A stretch of DNA of 33,922 nucleotides from Verticiella sediminum (GTDB taxonomy: Bacteria; Pseudomonadota; Gammaproteobacteria; Burkholderiales; Burkholderiaceae_B). The translations under genes were made by a program, and so were the position numbers. The notes under the pieces are model-generated. The model saw nothing but the letters and a program-made list of their open reading frames with translations, searched no databases and was not told the origin of the DNA. Shown piece by piece: positions 17,043 through 26,309 of the stretch. Positions within the stretch are counted from its first letter, which is position 1, and every line of letters starts with the position of its first letter. The stretch is taken from the NCBI RefSeq assembly GCF_007558815.1, contig NZ_VLTJ01000021.1:1-33922 (forward strand), given 5' to 3'.

Positions 17043-17750
17043 TCATGAGCGGAACAATCGCGAATACTGGGTTTCGTGCCGCGCCGACAGGATCGCGAGC
17101 TGCGGCGCAAATGTACTGATCTGCGCATCGTCGGCGCTGCCGGCGCGATGCGCGGCGTCCACGACGGCAGCGCGCAGGCCATGCAGCATCCGTTGACCGG
17201 CCAACTGGCCCAGGGGCACGGCCTTGATGGCCGCCGCCACCTGATTCTCCAGCCAGGCGTAGAGCCAGCCCAACACGCAGTCGGTACGGTTCACGCCCAG
17301 CGCCAGCGCGGCATAGGCGAAGGCCGTGGCAAGGGCGATCGGCCGCAGCCGCGCCAACGCGGCCCGCTCGGCGTCCGAACCCAGCCCGAGCTCGCCCGCC
17401 AGCCGCGCCAGCGAGCCGCCCATCTGCTCGGTCTCGAGCCGGAACTCGGCCGATTCGCGCCAGGCCAGCAGCGTGTCGTTGCCGTCGCCGACGGCGGCGA
17501 AATCGCCACGCTGCCACGCGTCGAACTGGCGTACGAGCATCGTCGCCTCGCCCCGGGCGAGCACCTCGAGCCCGCCCGCGATCCACTGCCCGGCGCTGGC
17601 GGCATCGCACACCAGCCCGGCGTCGGCGGCTGCCTCCAGCCCCTGCGAATAGCTGAAGCCGCCGATCGGCAGGGCCGGCGAGACAAGCTGCAGCAGGCCG
17701 GCCAGTGCAAGACCGGAGGCAGCGGTGTCGGGCTCGGCGCGTAGCGGCAT
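17043..17750 (-). CDS. ureF: Urease accessory protein UreF
   Basis: 235 residues. UreF hallmarks: [21 protein letters not shown] near the N-terminus, then [13 protein letters not shown], '[20 protein letters not shown]' and the C-terminal '[13 protein letters not shown]'. UreF forms the scaffold with UreD that lets UreG load nickel into UreABC. The ATG at 17750 shares one base with the stop of ureE (TGATG). A TTG three bases earlier is in the same frame but unlikely. The near-fusion is of interest because UreE and UreF are reported as a fused protein in some Bordetella; here they are two proteins with coupled translation. Confidence 0.95.
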   Translation of the reverse strand: MPLRAEPDTAASGLALAGLLQLVSPALPIGGFSYSQGLEAAADAGLVCDAASAGQWIAGGLEVLARGEATMLVRQFDAWQRGDFAAVGDGNDTLLAWRESAEFRLETEQMGGSLARLAGELGLGSDAERAALARLRPIALATAFAYAALALGVNRTDCVLGWLYAWLENQVAAAIKAVPLGQLAGQRMLHGLRAAVVDAAHRAGSADDAQISTFAPQLAILSARHETQYSRLFRS

Positions 17751-18484
17751 CAATGGCCTCCGTGGCGATGGCTGTGATCCCCTTGCCGGGGGTGCTCGTG
17801 CGGACCGTGCTCGTGCGCGTGGCCGCAGCCGCCGCAGGCGGTTGCCGCGTCGCCGGCATGGGTATGTCCGTGGTCGTGATCGTGGCCGTGGTCGTGCGCG
17901 TGACTGTGCTCATGTCCATCACCGCGATCGTGGCCATGGTCATGGCCATGATCGTGATCGTGGCGGTGCGCGCCGCCATGGCGCTCGGCATAGACCGCCT
18001 GCGCCAGCGCATGGTCTTCGGCGAACGTCGCGTCATGCCCATGCCGGTGGCCGCCACCATACGCGCCGGCTTCCGGATCGAAGGGCGCGCGCACCGAGGC
18101 CACGGTCACGCCCAGCCGTTCCAGCATGTCGCGCAGCACCGGATCGTATTCCAGTTGCAAGGCATCGGCGGCGACCTGCACGGGGGTGTGTCGATTGCCC
18201 AGGTGATACGCGGCGCGCAGCAGCAGCAAGGGATCGCTGCTGGTCACGCGCAGCACCTGCTGCGGGGCCGCGACCACGCGCACCAGCGAGCCGTCGGTGG
18301 CGACCAGCAGACTGCCCTCGCGCAGGATGGTGCCGCGCGGCAGGAACAGGGCGGCCTCGCGGCCGTCGTCCAGGGTGGCGGCCAGCCGGCTGCGGCAGCG
18401 CTCGTCGTACGCGAGCGTGAGCGTGGCCGCCCGGCGAGCCAGGGCGGGGGCAGCGTTGGCGAGGACTTTCTCGATTCTCAGCAT
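17750..18484 (-). CDS. ureE: Urease nickel metallochaperone UreE with long His-rich tail
   Basis: 244 residues. The core (1-140) is a normal UreE: N-terminal beta domain, then the metal-binding domain with [11 protein letters not shown], in which His99 is the conserved nickel ligand. Residues 146-244 form an extreme His tail: I count 31 His among 99 residues, in HDHGHD-like repeats, with a CGGC pair (217-220) inside. Such tails store or buffer nickel. UreE donates nickel to UreG. It is 4 nt after ureC and overlaps ureF by one base. The repetitive DNA behind the tail is prone to length change by slippage, so tail length may vary between strains. Confidence 0.95.
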   Translation of the reverse strand: MLRIEKVLANAAPALARRAATLTLAYDERCRSRLAATLDDGREAALFLPRGTILREGSLLVATDGSLVRVVAAPQQVLRVTSSDPLLLLRAAYHLGNRHTPVQVAADALQLEYDPVLRDMLERLGVTVASVRAPFDPEAGAYGGGHRHGHDATFAEDHALAQAVYAERHGGAHRHDHDHGHDHGHDRGDGHEHSHAHDHGHDHDHGHTHAGDAATACGGCGHAHEHGPHEHPRQGDHSHRHGGH

Positions 18485-18488
18485 GGCG

Positions 18489-20191
<1,703 letters not shown>

Positions 20192-20192
<1 letters not shown>

Positions 20193-20497
20193 CAGAGTTT
20201 CCCCATGACGCGGCCGGCGAAGCCGTAGACCGCGCGTTCGCCGCTCAACGCGACCAGTTCCACCGTGCGCGACTGGCCCGGTTCGAAGCGCACCGCCGTG
20301 CCCGCGGCGATGTTCAGGCGAAAGCCGCGCGTGGGCTCGCGCTCGAACTGCAGTGCGTCGTTGACTTCATAGAAGTGGTAGTGCGAACCGATCTGGATCG
20401 GCCGGTCGCCGGTATTGGCGACCACCACGCTCAGAGTGTCGCGCCCGTCGTTGAGCACGAGCTCGCCATCCAGGGGCAGGATTTCTCCGGGAATCAT
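20192..20497 (-). CDS. ureB: Urease beta subunit UreB
   Basis: 101 residues, normal length. It opens [19 protein letters not shown] and has the conserved '[21 protein letters not shown]' and '[23 protein letters not shown]' blocks. It is a structural subunit of the (UreABC)3 enzyme. The stop overlaps the ureC start by one base, but ureA ends 179 nt upstream with a repeat between (20520-20659), which is an unusually wide spacing for this pair of genes. Confidence 0.97.
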
Positions 20498-20519
20498 GTG
20501 CGCTTCTCCATTTCAGCCT

Positions 20520-20659
20520 CCGCCCGGCCGCCCGAAGGGGGCTGAAGCCCCCTCGGGGGGCAGCGAACGTAGTGAGCGTGGGGGCCTTCCCTCTCCGCCC
20601 GGCCGCCCGAAGGAGGCTGAAGCCCCCTCGGGGGGCAGCGAACGCAGTGAGCGTGGGGG
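20520..20659. repeat. Duplicated 65-bp intergenic repeat inside the urease operon
   Basis: Two near-identical copies, 20520-20584 and 20595-20659, offset by 75 bp and differing at only about two positions (GGGGG/GGAGG; CGTAG/CGCAG). Each starts CCGCCCGGCCGCCCGAAG and ends GTGAGCGTGGGG. Each can form a hairpin from CCCGAAGGGGGC with GCCCCCTCGGG. It sits between ureA and ureB. This looks like a dispersed REP-like element that inserted and then duplicated; it could change relative expression of ureDA and ureBC. No other copy was noticed in the window. Confidence 0.8.
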
Positions 20660-20676
20660 TCGTTTCAGTTTCATTT

Positions 20677-20979
20677 TCAGGCGATCGGGTTGTGGACGGT
20701 CACCAGCTTCGTCCCGTCGGGAAAGGTGGCTTCGATCTGCACGTCCGGGATCATCTCCGGCACGCCCTGCATCACATCGTCGCGGCTGAGCAGCGTGGTG
20801 CCGTAGTCCATCAGCTCGGCGACCGTGCGGCCATCGCGCGCGCCCTCCATGAGGGCGGCGCTGATGTAGGCCACGGCCTCGGGATGGTTCAGCTTCAGGC
20901 CGCGTGCGCGGCGACGCTCGGCCAGCAAGGCCGCGGTGAAGATCAACAGCTTGTCCTTTTCTCGGGGGGTCAGCTTCAT
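20677..20979 (-). CDS. ureA: Urease gamma subunit UreA
   Basis: 100 residues, normal length. Family blocks: [47 protein letters not shown] and '[23 protein letters not shown]'. It is a structural subunit of urease. It begins 13 nt after ureD, so translation is probably coupled with that gene. The gap to ureB downstream holds the duplicated repeat. Confidence 0.98.
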   Translation of the reverse strand: MKLTPREKDKLLIFTAALLAERRRARGLKLNHPEAVAYISAALMEGARDGRTVAELMDYGTTLLSRDDVMQGVPEMIPDVQIEATFPDGTKLVTVHNPIA

Positions 20980-20992
20980 GGGTCTCGTCGAA

Positions 20993-21892
20993 TCAGGTGG
21001 ACCAGATGCGCAGCGCCTGCGCGGGTACGCCGTGCACCAGCGGGCGCAGGCGCAGCCAGAGTTGCATGAACAGCAGCCGCAGCGGCTCCATGTGGCCGGC
21101 GATGGCGCGCACGAGCAGGATGCCGCCCGGCAGGGCCGTGGCGCCCGCGCGCAGCGTCTCGCCGAACGGCAGCGAGGCGGCGAGCGACTGGGCCAGCGCT
21201 TCGTCGCAGCTCGGCCCAGCCGCCCAGAGGGTGCCGTACACGGGCAGGCCGGCCAGCCCCTGGGCGCTGTACAGAATGGGGTCGCCGCTGCGCACCGCCT
21301 GGCGCTCGGCCCAGAGCGGACGGCCGTCTTCACCGACGATGCGCGTCTGGTTGTGCAGCGAGGCGTCGCGCCAGGCTTCGCCGCTGGCCTGCCGGCCCAG
21401 CAGGCTGGCATCCCAGCCCAGCGCCGTCGCCCCGGGTGCCAGGCGCAGCGAGAACGCCTGCCGCGCGTGGCTGCGGTCGAAATAGATGTTGTCCTGCGGC
21501 AACCAGTCGAGGCGGGCACCGTGCTGGAGCGAGAGTGTGATGTGCTGCGTTGCCGGGGCGCCGGGCGAGGCCTTGTACCACTTGGTCGAGCCCGGCGTCG
21601 TGATCACGGCATGCGCCCCGGCCTCCACATCGATGCGCAGATCCAGCTCGTCGCCCGCGGCCAGGCCGCCCGGCGGGTGGAGAATGAGCGCATGACACAC
21701 CTGCGCGCCTTCGGGATACAGCGGCTTCTGGATGGCGAGCGGCCCCTCGTGCCCGCGCCGCACGAGCACGGTGCGCTCACCCTGCCGACGGAACGCGACG
21801 GACAGCCGCGCCCTCCAGCAGCGTCGCTGCCCGACTACGGCCGGCGCATCCGAAGCGCCGGCAAGCTCGAACGTGTCCTGGGGCTTGTACAT
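20993..21892 (-). CDS. ureD: Urease accessory protein UreD
   Basis: 299 residues. UreD signatures include [22 protein letters not shown], '[15 protein letters not shown]', [14 protein letters not shown] and the C-terminal '[20 protein letters not shown]'. UreD (UreH) is the scaffold that binds apo-UreABC and receives UreF/UreG. It is the first gene of the leftward operon. The promoter region (21893-22100) has a sigma-54 element 53-68 nt upstream of the start. Length and motifs are intact. Confidence 0.96.
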   Translation of the reverse strand: MYKPQDTFELAGASDAPAVVGQRRCWRARLSVAFRRQGERTVLVRRGHEGPLAIQKPLYPEGAQVCHALILHPPGGLAAGDELDLRIDVEAGAHAVITTPGSTKWYKASPGAPATQHITLSLQHGARLDWLPQDNIYFDRSHARQAFSLRLAPGATALGWDASLLGRQASGEAWRDASLHNQTRIVGEDGRPLWAERQAVRSGDPILYSAQGLAGLPVYGTLWAAGPSCDEALAQSLAASLPFGETLRAGATALPGGILLVRAIAGHMEPLRLLFMQLWLRLRPLVHGVPAQALRIWST

Positions 21893-21944
21893 GGCGATTG
21901 GGCGAGCCCGTCGACCCGTCTCTCAATATCTATGCACCTGGATT

Positions 21945-21960
21945 TGCAATAAACATGCCA
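21945..21960 (-). promoter_or_regulatory. Sigma-54 (RpoN) promoter candidate for the urease operon
   Basis: Read leftward: TGGCATGTTTATTGCA. It has GG-N10-GC with the correct spacing and matches the TGGCACG-N4-TTGCA consensus at every position but one (T for C). It lies 53 nt from the ureD ATG, predicting a start of transcription near 21934 and a leader of about 42 nt. Urease control by nitrogen limitation is established in many bacteria. Confidence 0.65.
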
Positions 21961-22036
21961 TTTTCCATGAGCTGCCCGGATGTGCAGTTTGGCGCACACT
22001 ACCGGCGCTCATGCTGCAGTGCGGAAGCACGCTATG

Positions 22037-22081
22037 GGTGCACCACCTGCAAGAATGCACCGATTATGCCCAGACTGCACC
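22037..22081 (-). promoter_or_regulatory. NtrC-like half-site cluster upstream of ureD
   Basis: TGCACC (the NtrC half-site) occurs at 22039, 22056 and 22076 on the + strand, and GGTGCA at 22037 overlaps the first. They lie about 100-150 nt upstream of the predicted sigma-54 start, the usual place for an NtrC enhancer. The halves are not arranged as the textbook TGCACC-N5-GGTGCA dyad, so the match is partial. Confidence 0.4.
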
Positions 22082-22232
22082 AATAGTAGGCGCAACGCCA
22101 GCCTAGCGAGCATGGCCGGCCCGACCTTGGTGCATACACGCGAGGGCATAGTTACAAAGGTTCACGACCGCCTGCCCGTGCGGCGGGATCGGGCGTCGCA
22201 TAATCCCCTGACACCACTTTGCCGAGTTCATC

Positions 22233-23084
22233 ATGCGCCTGGACCGTTCCCGCAGCAGCAGCAACGTCGAAGACCGCCGCTCGGGCGGGCCGCGGCTGGG
22301 CCGGGGCGGCAGCATCGGCATCGGCGGGCTGATCCTCGCGCTGGTGGCCGTCTACTTCGGCGTGGACCCCGCGGTCGTGCTCAACATGGTCGAGGGTACC
22401 GACAGCAGCGTCTCGACCCCGGCCAGCACCGTGCCGCCTGACGATCCGCAGGGCCAGTTCGTCGCCAAGGTGCTGGGCGAGACCGAAGACGTCTGGAGCG
22501 CCATCTTCGCCCAACAGACCAATGGGCAGTACCCGGAACCGCGGCTCGTCCTCTATCGGGGCATGACGCCGACCGCCTGCGGTACCGGCCAGGCGGCGAT
22601 GGGCCCGTTCTATTGCCCCGCCGACCAGCGCGTCTACCTGGACCTCGCGTTCTTCGACGAGATGCAGCAGCGCCTGAACGCTTCCGGCGACTTCGCCCAG
22701 GCCTACGTGATCGCGCACGAAGTCGGCCACCACGTGCAGAACGCACTGGGCACCTTCGAGCGCTACGCCACGGCGCGTCAGCAGGCGCCGGCCCAGGCCA
22801 ACGCACTTTCGGTACGCATGGAGCTGCAGGCGGACTGCTACGCGGGGGTGTGGGCGCACCATGCCCAGGCCGAGCGCCAGATTCTCGAGCCCGGTGACGT
22901 GGAAGAAGCCATCAACGCCGCCGCCGCGGTGGGCGACGACACCTTGCAGCGGCGCAGCCAGGGGCAGGTGGTACCGGACTCCTTCACCCACGGCAGTTCG
23001 GCTCAGCGGGTGCGCTGGTTCCAGCGCGGGCTGGAAAGCGGGCAGTTGCGGGAGTGCGATACCTTTGCCGCCGCGAACCCCTGA
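22233..23084 (+). CDS. ypfJ: Neutral zinc metallopeptidase, YpfJ family
   Basis: 283 residues. A basic, disordered N-terminus (MRLDRSRSSSNVEDRRSGG) precedes one membrane helix (~27-43, IGIGGLILALVAVYFGV), so the catalytic part faces the periplasm. The zinc motif is HEVGH at 162-166 (IAHEVGHHVQN), with the family's 'FYCPADQRVYLDLAFF' upstream and 'ELQADCYAGVW' downstream. The family's physiological substrate is not known. It is divergent from ureD with a 340-nt shared upstream region; a CATAAT box at 22199-22204 could be its -10. It ends convergent with the next gene, with a terminator between. Confidence 0.93.
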   Translation: MRLDRSRSSSNVEDRRSGGPRLGRGGSIGIGGLILALVAVYFGVDPAVVLNMVEGTDSSVSTPASTVPPDDPQGQFVAKVLGETEDVWSAIFAQQTNGQYPEPRLVLYRGMTPTACGTGQAAMGPFYCPADQRVYLDLAFFDEMQQRLNASGDFAQAYVIAHEVGHHVQNALGTFERYATARQQAPAQANALSVRMELQADCYAGVWAHHAQAERQILEPGDVEEAINAAAAVGDDTLQRRSQGQVVPDSFTHGSSAQRVRWFQRGLESGQLRECDTFAAANP

Positions 23085-23225
23085 GGGCGCTCCGGGGCGG
23101 CACGTGCCGGACGGCGCCTGGCGCCGGGGCCCGATGCAGAAGGTTGCTGGTAGGCGTTCCCGGAAGGCCCGAATGAAGGCCGATCCGTCCAGGCCGAAAA
23201 TCTCGATCCACCCCGGCCAGAAAGC

Positions 23226-23251
23226 AACAACCCGCCATCAGGCGGGTTGTT
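23226..23251. terminator. Intrinsic terminator between convergent genes
   Basis: Perfect 11-bp stem AACAACCCGCC (23226-23236) and GGCGGGTTGTT (23241-23251) with an ATCA loop, followed by CTT on the + side and GCTTTC on the - side. It lies between the ypfJ stop (23084) and the stop of the leftward gene (23286), so it probably serves both. Confidence 0.75.
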
Positions 23252-23285
23252 CTTACCCAGGGCTCCGGCGGTCACGCCTGGCCCA

Positions 23286-23726
23286 TCACGAGCGCAAGCG
23301 CCCCCAGAGATAGGCAATGGCCGCGACCACGGCGACCGAGGTGAGCGGACGCTCGCGGATCGCGTCCGCGGTGCACCGAAGCGCACTCTCCACCTTGTCC
23401 TGCGCGACGTCCATGGTGTGCTCGGCAGTACCCCTGGCACGGTCGAGCGCAACCGTCGCCTTTTCGGCGCCGGACTTGATTGCGCGCTCCACTGCGTCCG
23501 AACCTTCGCTGAGCGCCGCCTTGGCCGCAGCCATGGTCTCGCGCCCGCCTTCCTTGGCGGCGTCCACGGTTTCCTTCACCCCTTCCTTCGCCTGGGCCGC
23601 CGTATCCTTGGCGCTCTCCTTGACCTCGCCCGCCGCTTCCGTGGCCTTCTGGGCGGTGTCCCTGGCGGCCTCCCTGGCCTTGTCTCCGGTTTCCTTCGCC
23701 TTGTCCGCGGGATTTTCTGTCGCCAT
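23286..23726 (-). CDS. LEA/DUF883-like helical protein with C-terminal membrane anchor
   Basis: 146 residues. Residues 5-80 are a run of Ala/Lys/Glu-rich 11-mer-like repeats (KAKETGDKAREAARDTAQK and similar), as in LEA-type stress proteins and ElaB/YqjD-type proteins. The C-terminus IRERPLTSVAVVAAIAYLWG is one membrane helix with the 'ERP...' lead typical of DUF883 (ribosome-tethering YqjD/ElaB). The ATG at 23726 has AGGAG a few bases upstream (complement of CTCCT at 23733-23737). A stress or stationary-phase role is likely by family only. The GGAAC-N5-GTTCC palindrome at 23750 lies just upstream. Confidence 0.85.
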   Translation of the reverse strand: MATENPADKAKETGDKAREAARDTAQKATEAAGEVKESAKDTAAQAKEGVKETVDAAKEGGRETMAAAKAALSEGSDAVERAIKSGAEKATVALDRARGTAEHTMDVAQDKVESALRCTADAIRERPLTSVAVVAAIAYLWGRLRS

Positions 23727-23749
23727 CGAGAACTCCTGGTGAGTGGATC

Positions 23750-23764
23750 GGAACACGTCGTTCC
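23750..23764. promoter_or_regulatory. Fourth copy of the GGAAC-N5-GTTCC palindrome
   Basis: GGAACACGTCGTTCC lies 24 nt upstream of the LEA/DUF883-like gene and is the same 5-5-5 palindrome as in the three composite elements at 26262, 30149 and 31964. The second half of the composite (GCCTAG at exactly N9) is not there; a CTAG is found 11 nt to the right instead of 10. It may be a weaker or chance site. Confidence 0.35.
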
Positions 23765-23886
23765 TCATCGCCGAGCTAGCAAGTCGCGTACCAGCACAAC
23801 TGCAGCCTCGTGTGTTTCGCCCCTGAAGGCACATCCGAGCGGCCTGCAAGGCGCGAGGCGGGCGAGACTGCGCCCTCGCCCGCGGG

Positions 23887-24828
23887 TCAGCCCGGCGGCA
23901 TCCGGTCCTCGGCAAAGGCCCGGATCAGATGATGCGCGATCGCATACGGCATCGGTGCCGTGAGCTCGTCCGGATGGGCGCCAGTCAGCATCTGCCGCAC
24001 CTCGGCGCGCGTGAACCAGCGCGCGTCCTCCAGCTCGGCGGTATCGATCACCACGTCGGTATCCAGCGCTCGCGCGAAACAGCCGATCATCAGCGACGCC
24101 GGGAACGGCCAGGGCTGCGAAGCGAAATAGGTGACTTCCGCGCAGCGGATGCCCGCTTCCTCGCCGATCTCGCGCCGGACCGCATCCTCGATGGTTTCGC
24201 CGGGCTCGAGAAAACCCGCTAGCGCCGAGTACATGCCCCGGCCAAAGCGCGGCTGGCGGCCGAGCAGGCAGCGATCGCCGTCCACCGCCAGCATGATGAC
24301 CACCGGATCGACCCGGGGAAAATGTTGCGCGCCGCAGGCATCGCAGTCGCGCCGCCAGCCCGCGTTGCTCATCCGGCTGGCCGCCCCGCAGTTGGCACAG
24401 AAGCGGTGGCGGGCATGCCAGCTCAGGATGGATTTGGCCGCCCCCAGCTCGCCCAGGAGCTCGGGCGGCACCAGCCCGCGCATCGCGATGGTGCGCACGT
24501 CCAGCGGCTCGACACCCGTCAGCGCGACGATTTCCTCCACCCGCCCGGAGGGCAGCGCCAGTGCGAACAGGGGCCGCCTGGTGGCGTCCTCGCCGAGGAG
24601 GACCTCGTGCAAGGCCTCGCCCAGCACTTGAACCTCATCTGCATTGAAGAAGGGTTCGCGCAAACCGCCGTCCATGCGGAACAGCGGCGCCTCGTCGACA
24701 AAAACCAGAAAGCGTGCAGCCGGATCGGCCCTGGCGCTCTCGACGAAAGCGGTGTCCGCGCGCTTCTCGGACAGACGGTCCAGGGGATTGAGGCCGAAAC
24801 CAACGGCGGCGGAGCGGTCGTAGGGCAT
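23887..24828 (-). CDS. nudC: NAD(+) diphosphatase / decapping Nudix hydrolase NudC
   Basis: 313 residues. A zinc ribbon with Cys144, Cys147, Cys162 and Cys165 (FCANCG ... CDACG), then the Nudix box at 205-227 (GFLEPGETIEDAVRREIGEE), then the NADH-pyrophosphatase signature SQPWPFPAS (238-246). NudC cleaves NADH/NAD to NMNH/NMN plus AMP and removes NAD caps from RNA. It is cytoplasmic. It stands alone: 160 nt to the LEA-like gene downstream and 191 nt after the acyl-CoA dehydrogenase stop upstream. Confidence 0.96.
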   Translation of the reverse strand: MPYDRSAAVGFGLNPLDRLSEKRADTAFVESARADPAARFLVFVDEAPLFRMDGGLREPFFNADEVQVLGEALHEVLLGEDATRRPLFALALPSGRVEEIVALTGVEPLDVRTIAMRGLVPPELLGELGAAKSILSWHARHRFCANCGAASRMSNAGWRRDCDACGAQHFPRVDPVVIMLAVDGDRCLLGRQPRFGRGMYSALAGFLEPGETIEDAVRREIGEEAGIRCAEVTYFASQPWPFPASLMIGCFARALDTDVVIDTAELEDARWFTRAEVRQMLTGAHPDELTAPMPYAIAHHLIRAFAEDRMPPG

Positions 24829-25019
24829 GGCGAGGCGATGAGGGATGCGGCAGGCTGCCCTGACGCGTCCGGAATGGCAGGACCGGCCATTCTACCGCCG
24901 CCGCCTCCGGCATGCCCGACCCTGCTGTCCTCTTGTCCCTGTCCTCTTGTCCATTCCTGCGCCATGACAGGCACACGGGCCGGCCTGCGCCCCCGGGGCG
25001 TTCGTCGAGCCGCCCGGGC

Positions 25020-26171
25020 CTACAGGCCGATCGCCTTCGCGATGATGTTCTTTTGAATCTCCGAGGTGCCGGCGCTGACCAGGTTCTGCTTGGCGTCCCG
25101 CCAGTAGCGCTCCATGTCGTATTCGGGCAGTTGGGCATAGCCGCCCAGCACCTGCATGCCGAGGGTGGTCGCCCGCATGCCGGCTTCGGACGCGAACAGC
25201 TTGGCCATGGCAGCCTCCTTCAATGCGGGCATGTTCTGCGCGTGCAGCCAGGCAGCGTGGTAAGTCATCAGCCGAGCGGCGTCGATATCGGTCGCCGCGT
25301 CGGCCAGGGCATGCTTGATGACCTGGAACTGGCCGATCGACTGCCCGAACTGCACGCGCTCCGACGCATAGCGCACCGCATCCTGTACCGCGGTCTGCGC
25401 GTTGCCCACGTACATGGCTGCCCCGCCGATGCGCTCCTGCACCAGGAAGGCGCCGAGGATCTTCCAGCCCTCGTGCACGTCGCCGATCACGTTCTCCCGG
25501 GGAATGCGCACGTCGGAATAGAAGCACTCGTAAGTGCCGGACATGTGGCGCGACAAGGTCGACATCTTGCGCAATTCCAGCCCGGGCGTGTCGTTCGGCA
25601 CCAGCATCATGGTGATGCCGTCGTGGCGCTTGCCCTCGGCCGGACGCGTGCGCACGGCCAGCAGGATCACGTTGTCCCTGCTGCCGGCGGCCGAGGCGAA
25701 CACCTTCTGGCCGTTCAGCAGGAAGTGATCGCCCTTGTCGACCGCCCTCAATGCGATGCGCGTCAGGTCCGAGCCCGCGTTGGGCTCGGTCATCGACACG
25801 GAAAAGCGCAGTTCGCCGTTCAGCGCCTTGGGAATGTAGTACGCCTGCTGCGCCTGCGTGCCGAAGTGCAGCAGGGTGTCCATCCCCCAGCACGTCAGGC
25901 CATACACGGCGCCCATGTCGAAGGCATAGCGCGACAGCCCTTCCTGCAGGATGGTGCGAAAGAGGATGTCCGCGCCCATGCCGCCATGCGCCTCGGGCAC
26001 GCACAAGCCCAGGAAGCCCTGCTCGACCATGCTCGCGTAGGCTTCGTAGGGGTATTCACGCGCGATGTCCTTCTCGCGCGTGTACTCGCGCGAGCAGAAC
26101 GCCTCCACGAAGCGATCGACAACGTCTTGGAACATCAGATGCTCCTCGGAAAAGAACGGCAGGTTGGGCAT
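25020..26171 (-). CDS. Acyl-CoA dehydrogenase-family flavoprotein
   Basis: 383 residues from the ATG at 26171 (LPFFSEEHLMFQDVVDRF is the usual opening); alternative ATGs at 26180 and 26228 would add 3 and 19 residues. Family blocks: GLCVPEAHGGMGAD, FSVSMTEPNAGSDLT (substrate/FAD site), 'RIGGAAMYVGNAQTAVQDAV', VQFGQSIGQFQVIKHALADAA and C-terminal GTSEIQKNIIAKAIGL. The Glu that serves as base in many members (YEGT) is Ala here (VSAGTSEI), so the base must be elsewhere or the reaction is different. It is divergent from the LysR gene with the composite operator between them, and very likely belongs to the CoA pathway encoded at 27.3-31.7 kb. Confidence 0.92.
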   Translation of the reverse strand: MPNLPFFSEEHLMFQDVVDRFVEAFCSREYTREKDIAREYPYEAYASMVEQGFLGLCVPEAHGGMGADILFRTILQEGLSRYAFDMGAVYGLTCWGMDTLLHFGTQAQQAYYIPKALNGELRFSVSMTEPNAGSDLTRIALRAVDKGDHFLLNGQKVFASAAGSRDNVILLAVRTRPAEGKRHDGITMMLVPNDTPGLELRKMSTLSRHMSGTYECFYSDVRIPRENVIGDVHEGWKILGAFLVQERIGGAAMYVGNAQTAVQDAVRYASERVQFGQSIGQFQVIKHALADAATDIDAARLMTYHAAWLHAQNMPALKEAAMAKLFASEAGMRATTLGMQVLGGYAQLPEYDMERYWRDAKQNLVSAGTSEIQKNIIAKAIGL

Positions 26172-26261
26172 GGCTCGCATCTCTGCTGAAGTAGGTATCT
26201 CGTTCCGCTGGCGCGACGAGAAAGACATTGTCGACAAGTCTCACATAGGAACCCTAGGCCG

Positions 26262-26292
26262 GCCTAGTGCTACAATCGGAACCCATCGTTCC
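26262..26292 (-). promoter_or_regulatory. Composite operator copy 1 (GCCTAG-N9-CGGAAC-N5-GTTCC)
   Basis: GCCTAG (26262-26267), 9 nt, CGGAAC (26277-26282), CCATC, GTTCC (26288-26292). The left part is extended into a perfect 14-nt palindrome CTAGGCCGGCCTAG (26254-26267). It lies between the divergent acyl-CoA dehydrogenase and LysR genes and ends only 17 nt before the LysR GTG, a position suited to autoregulation. Confidence 0.7.
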
Positions 26293-26309
26293 ATAAATGA
26301 GACGATTCC

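Noticed and set aside
17880-17990. Repetitive DNA that could be mistaken for a CRISPR or tandem repeat array
   Set aside because: It is the coding sequence of the His-rich UreE tail (HDHGHD-type repeats), in frame throughout.
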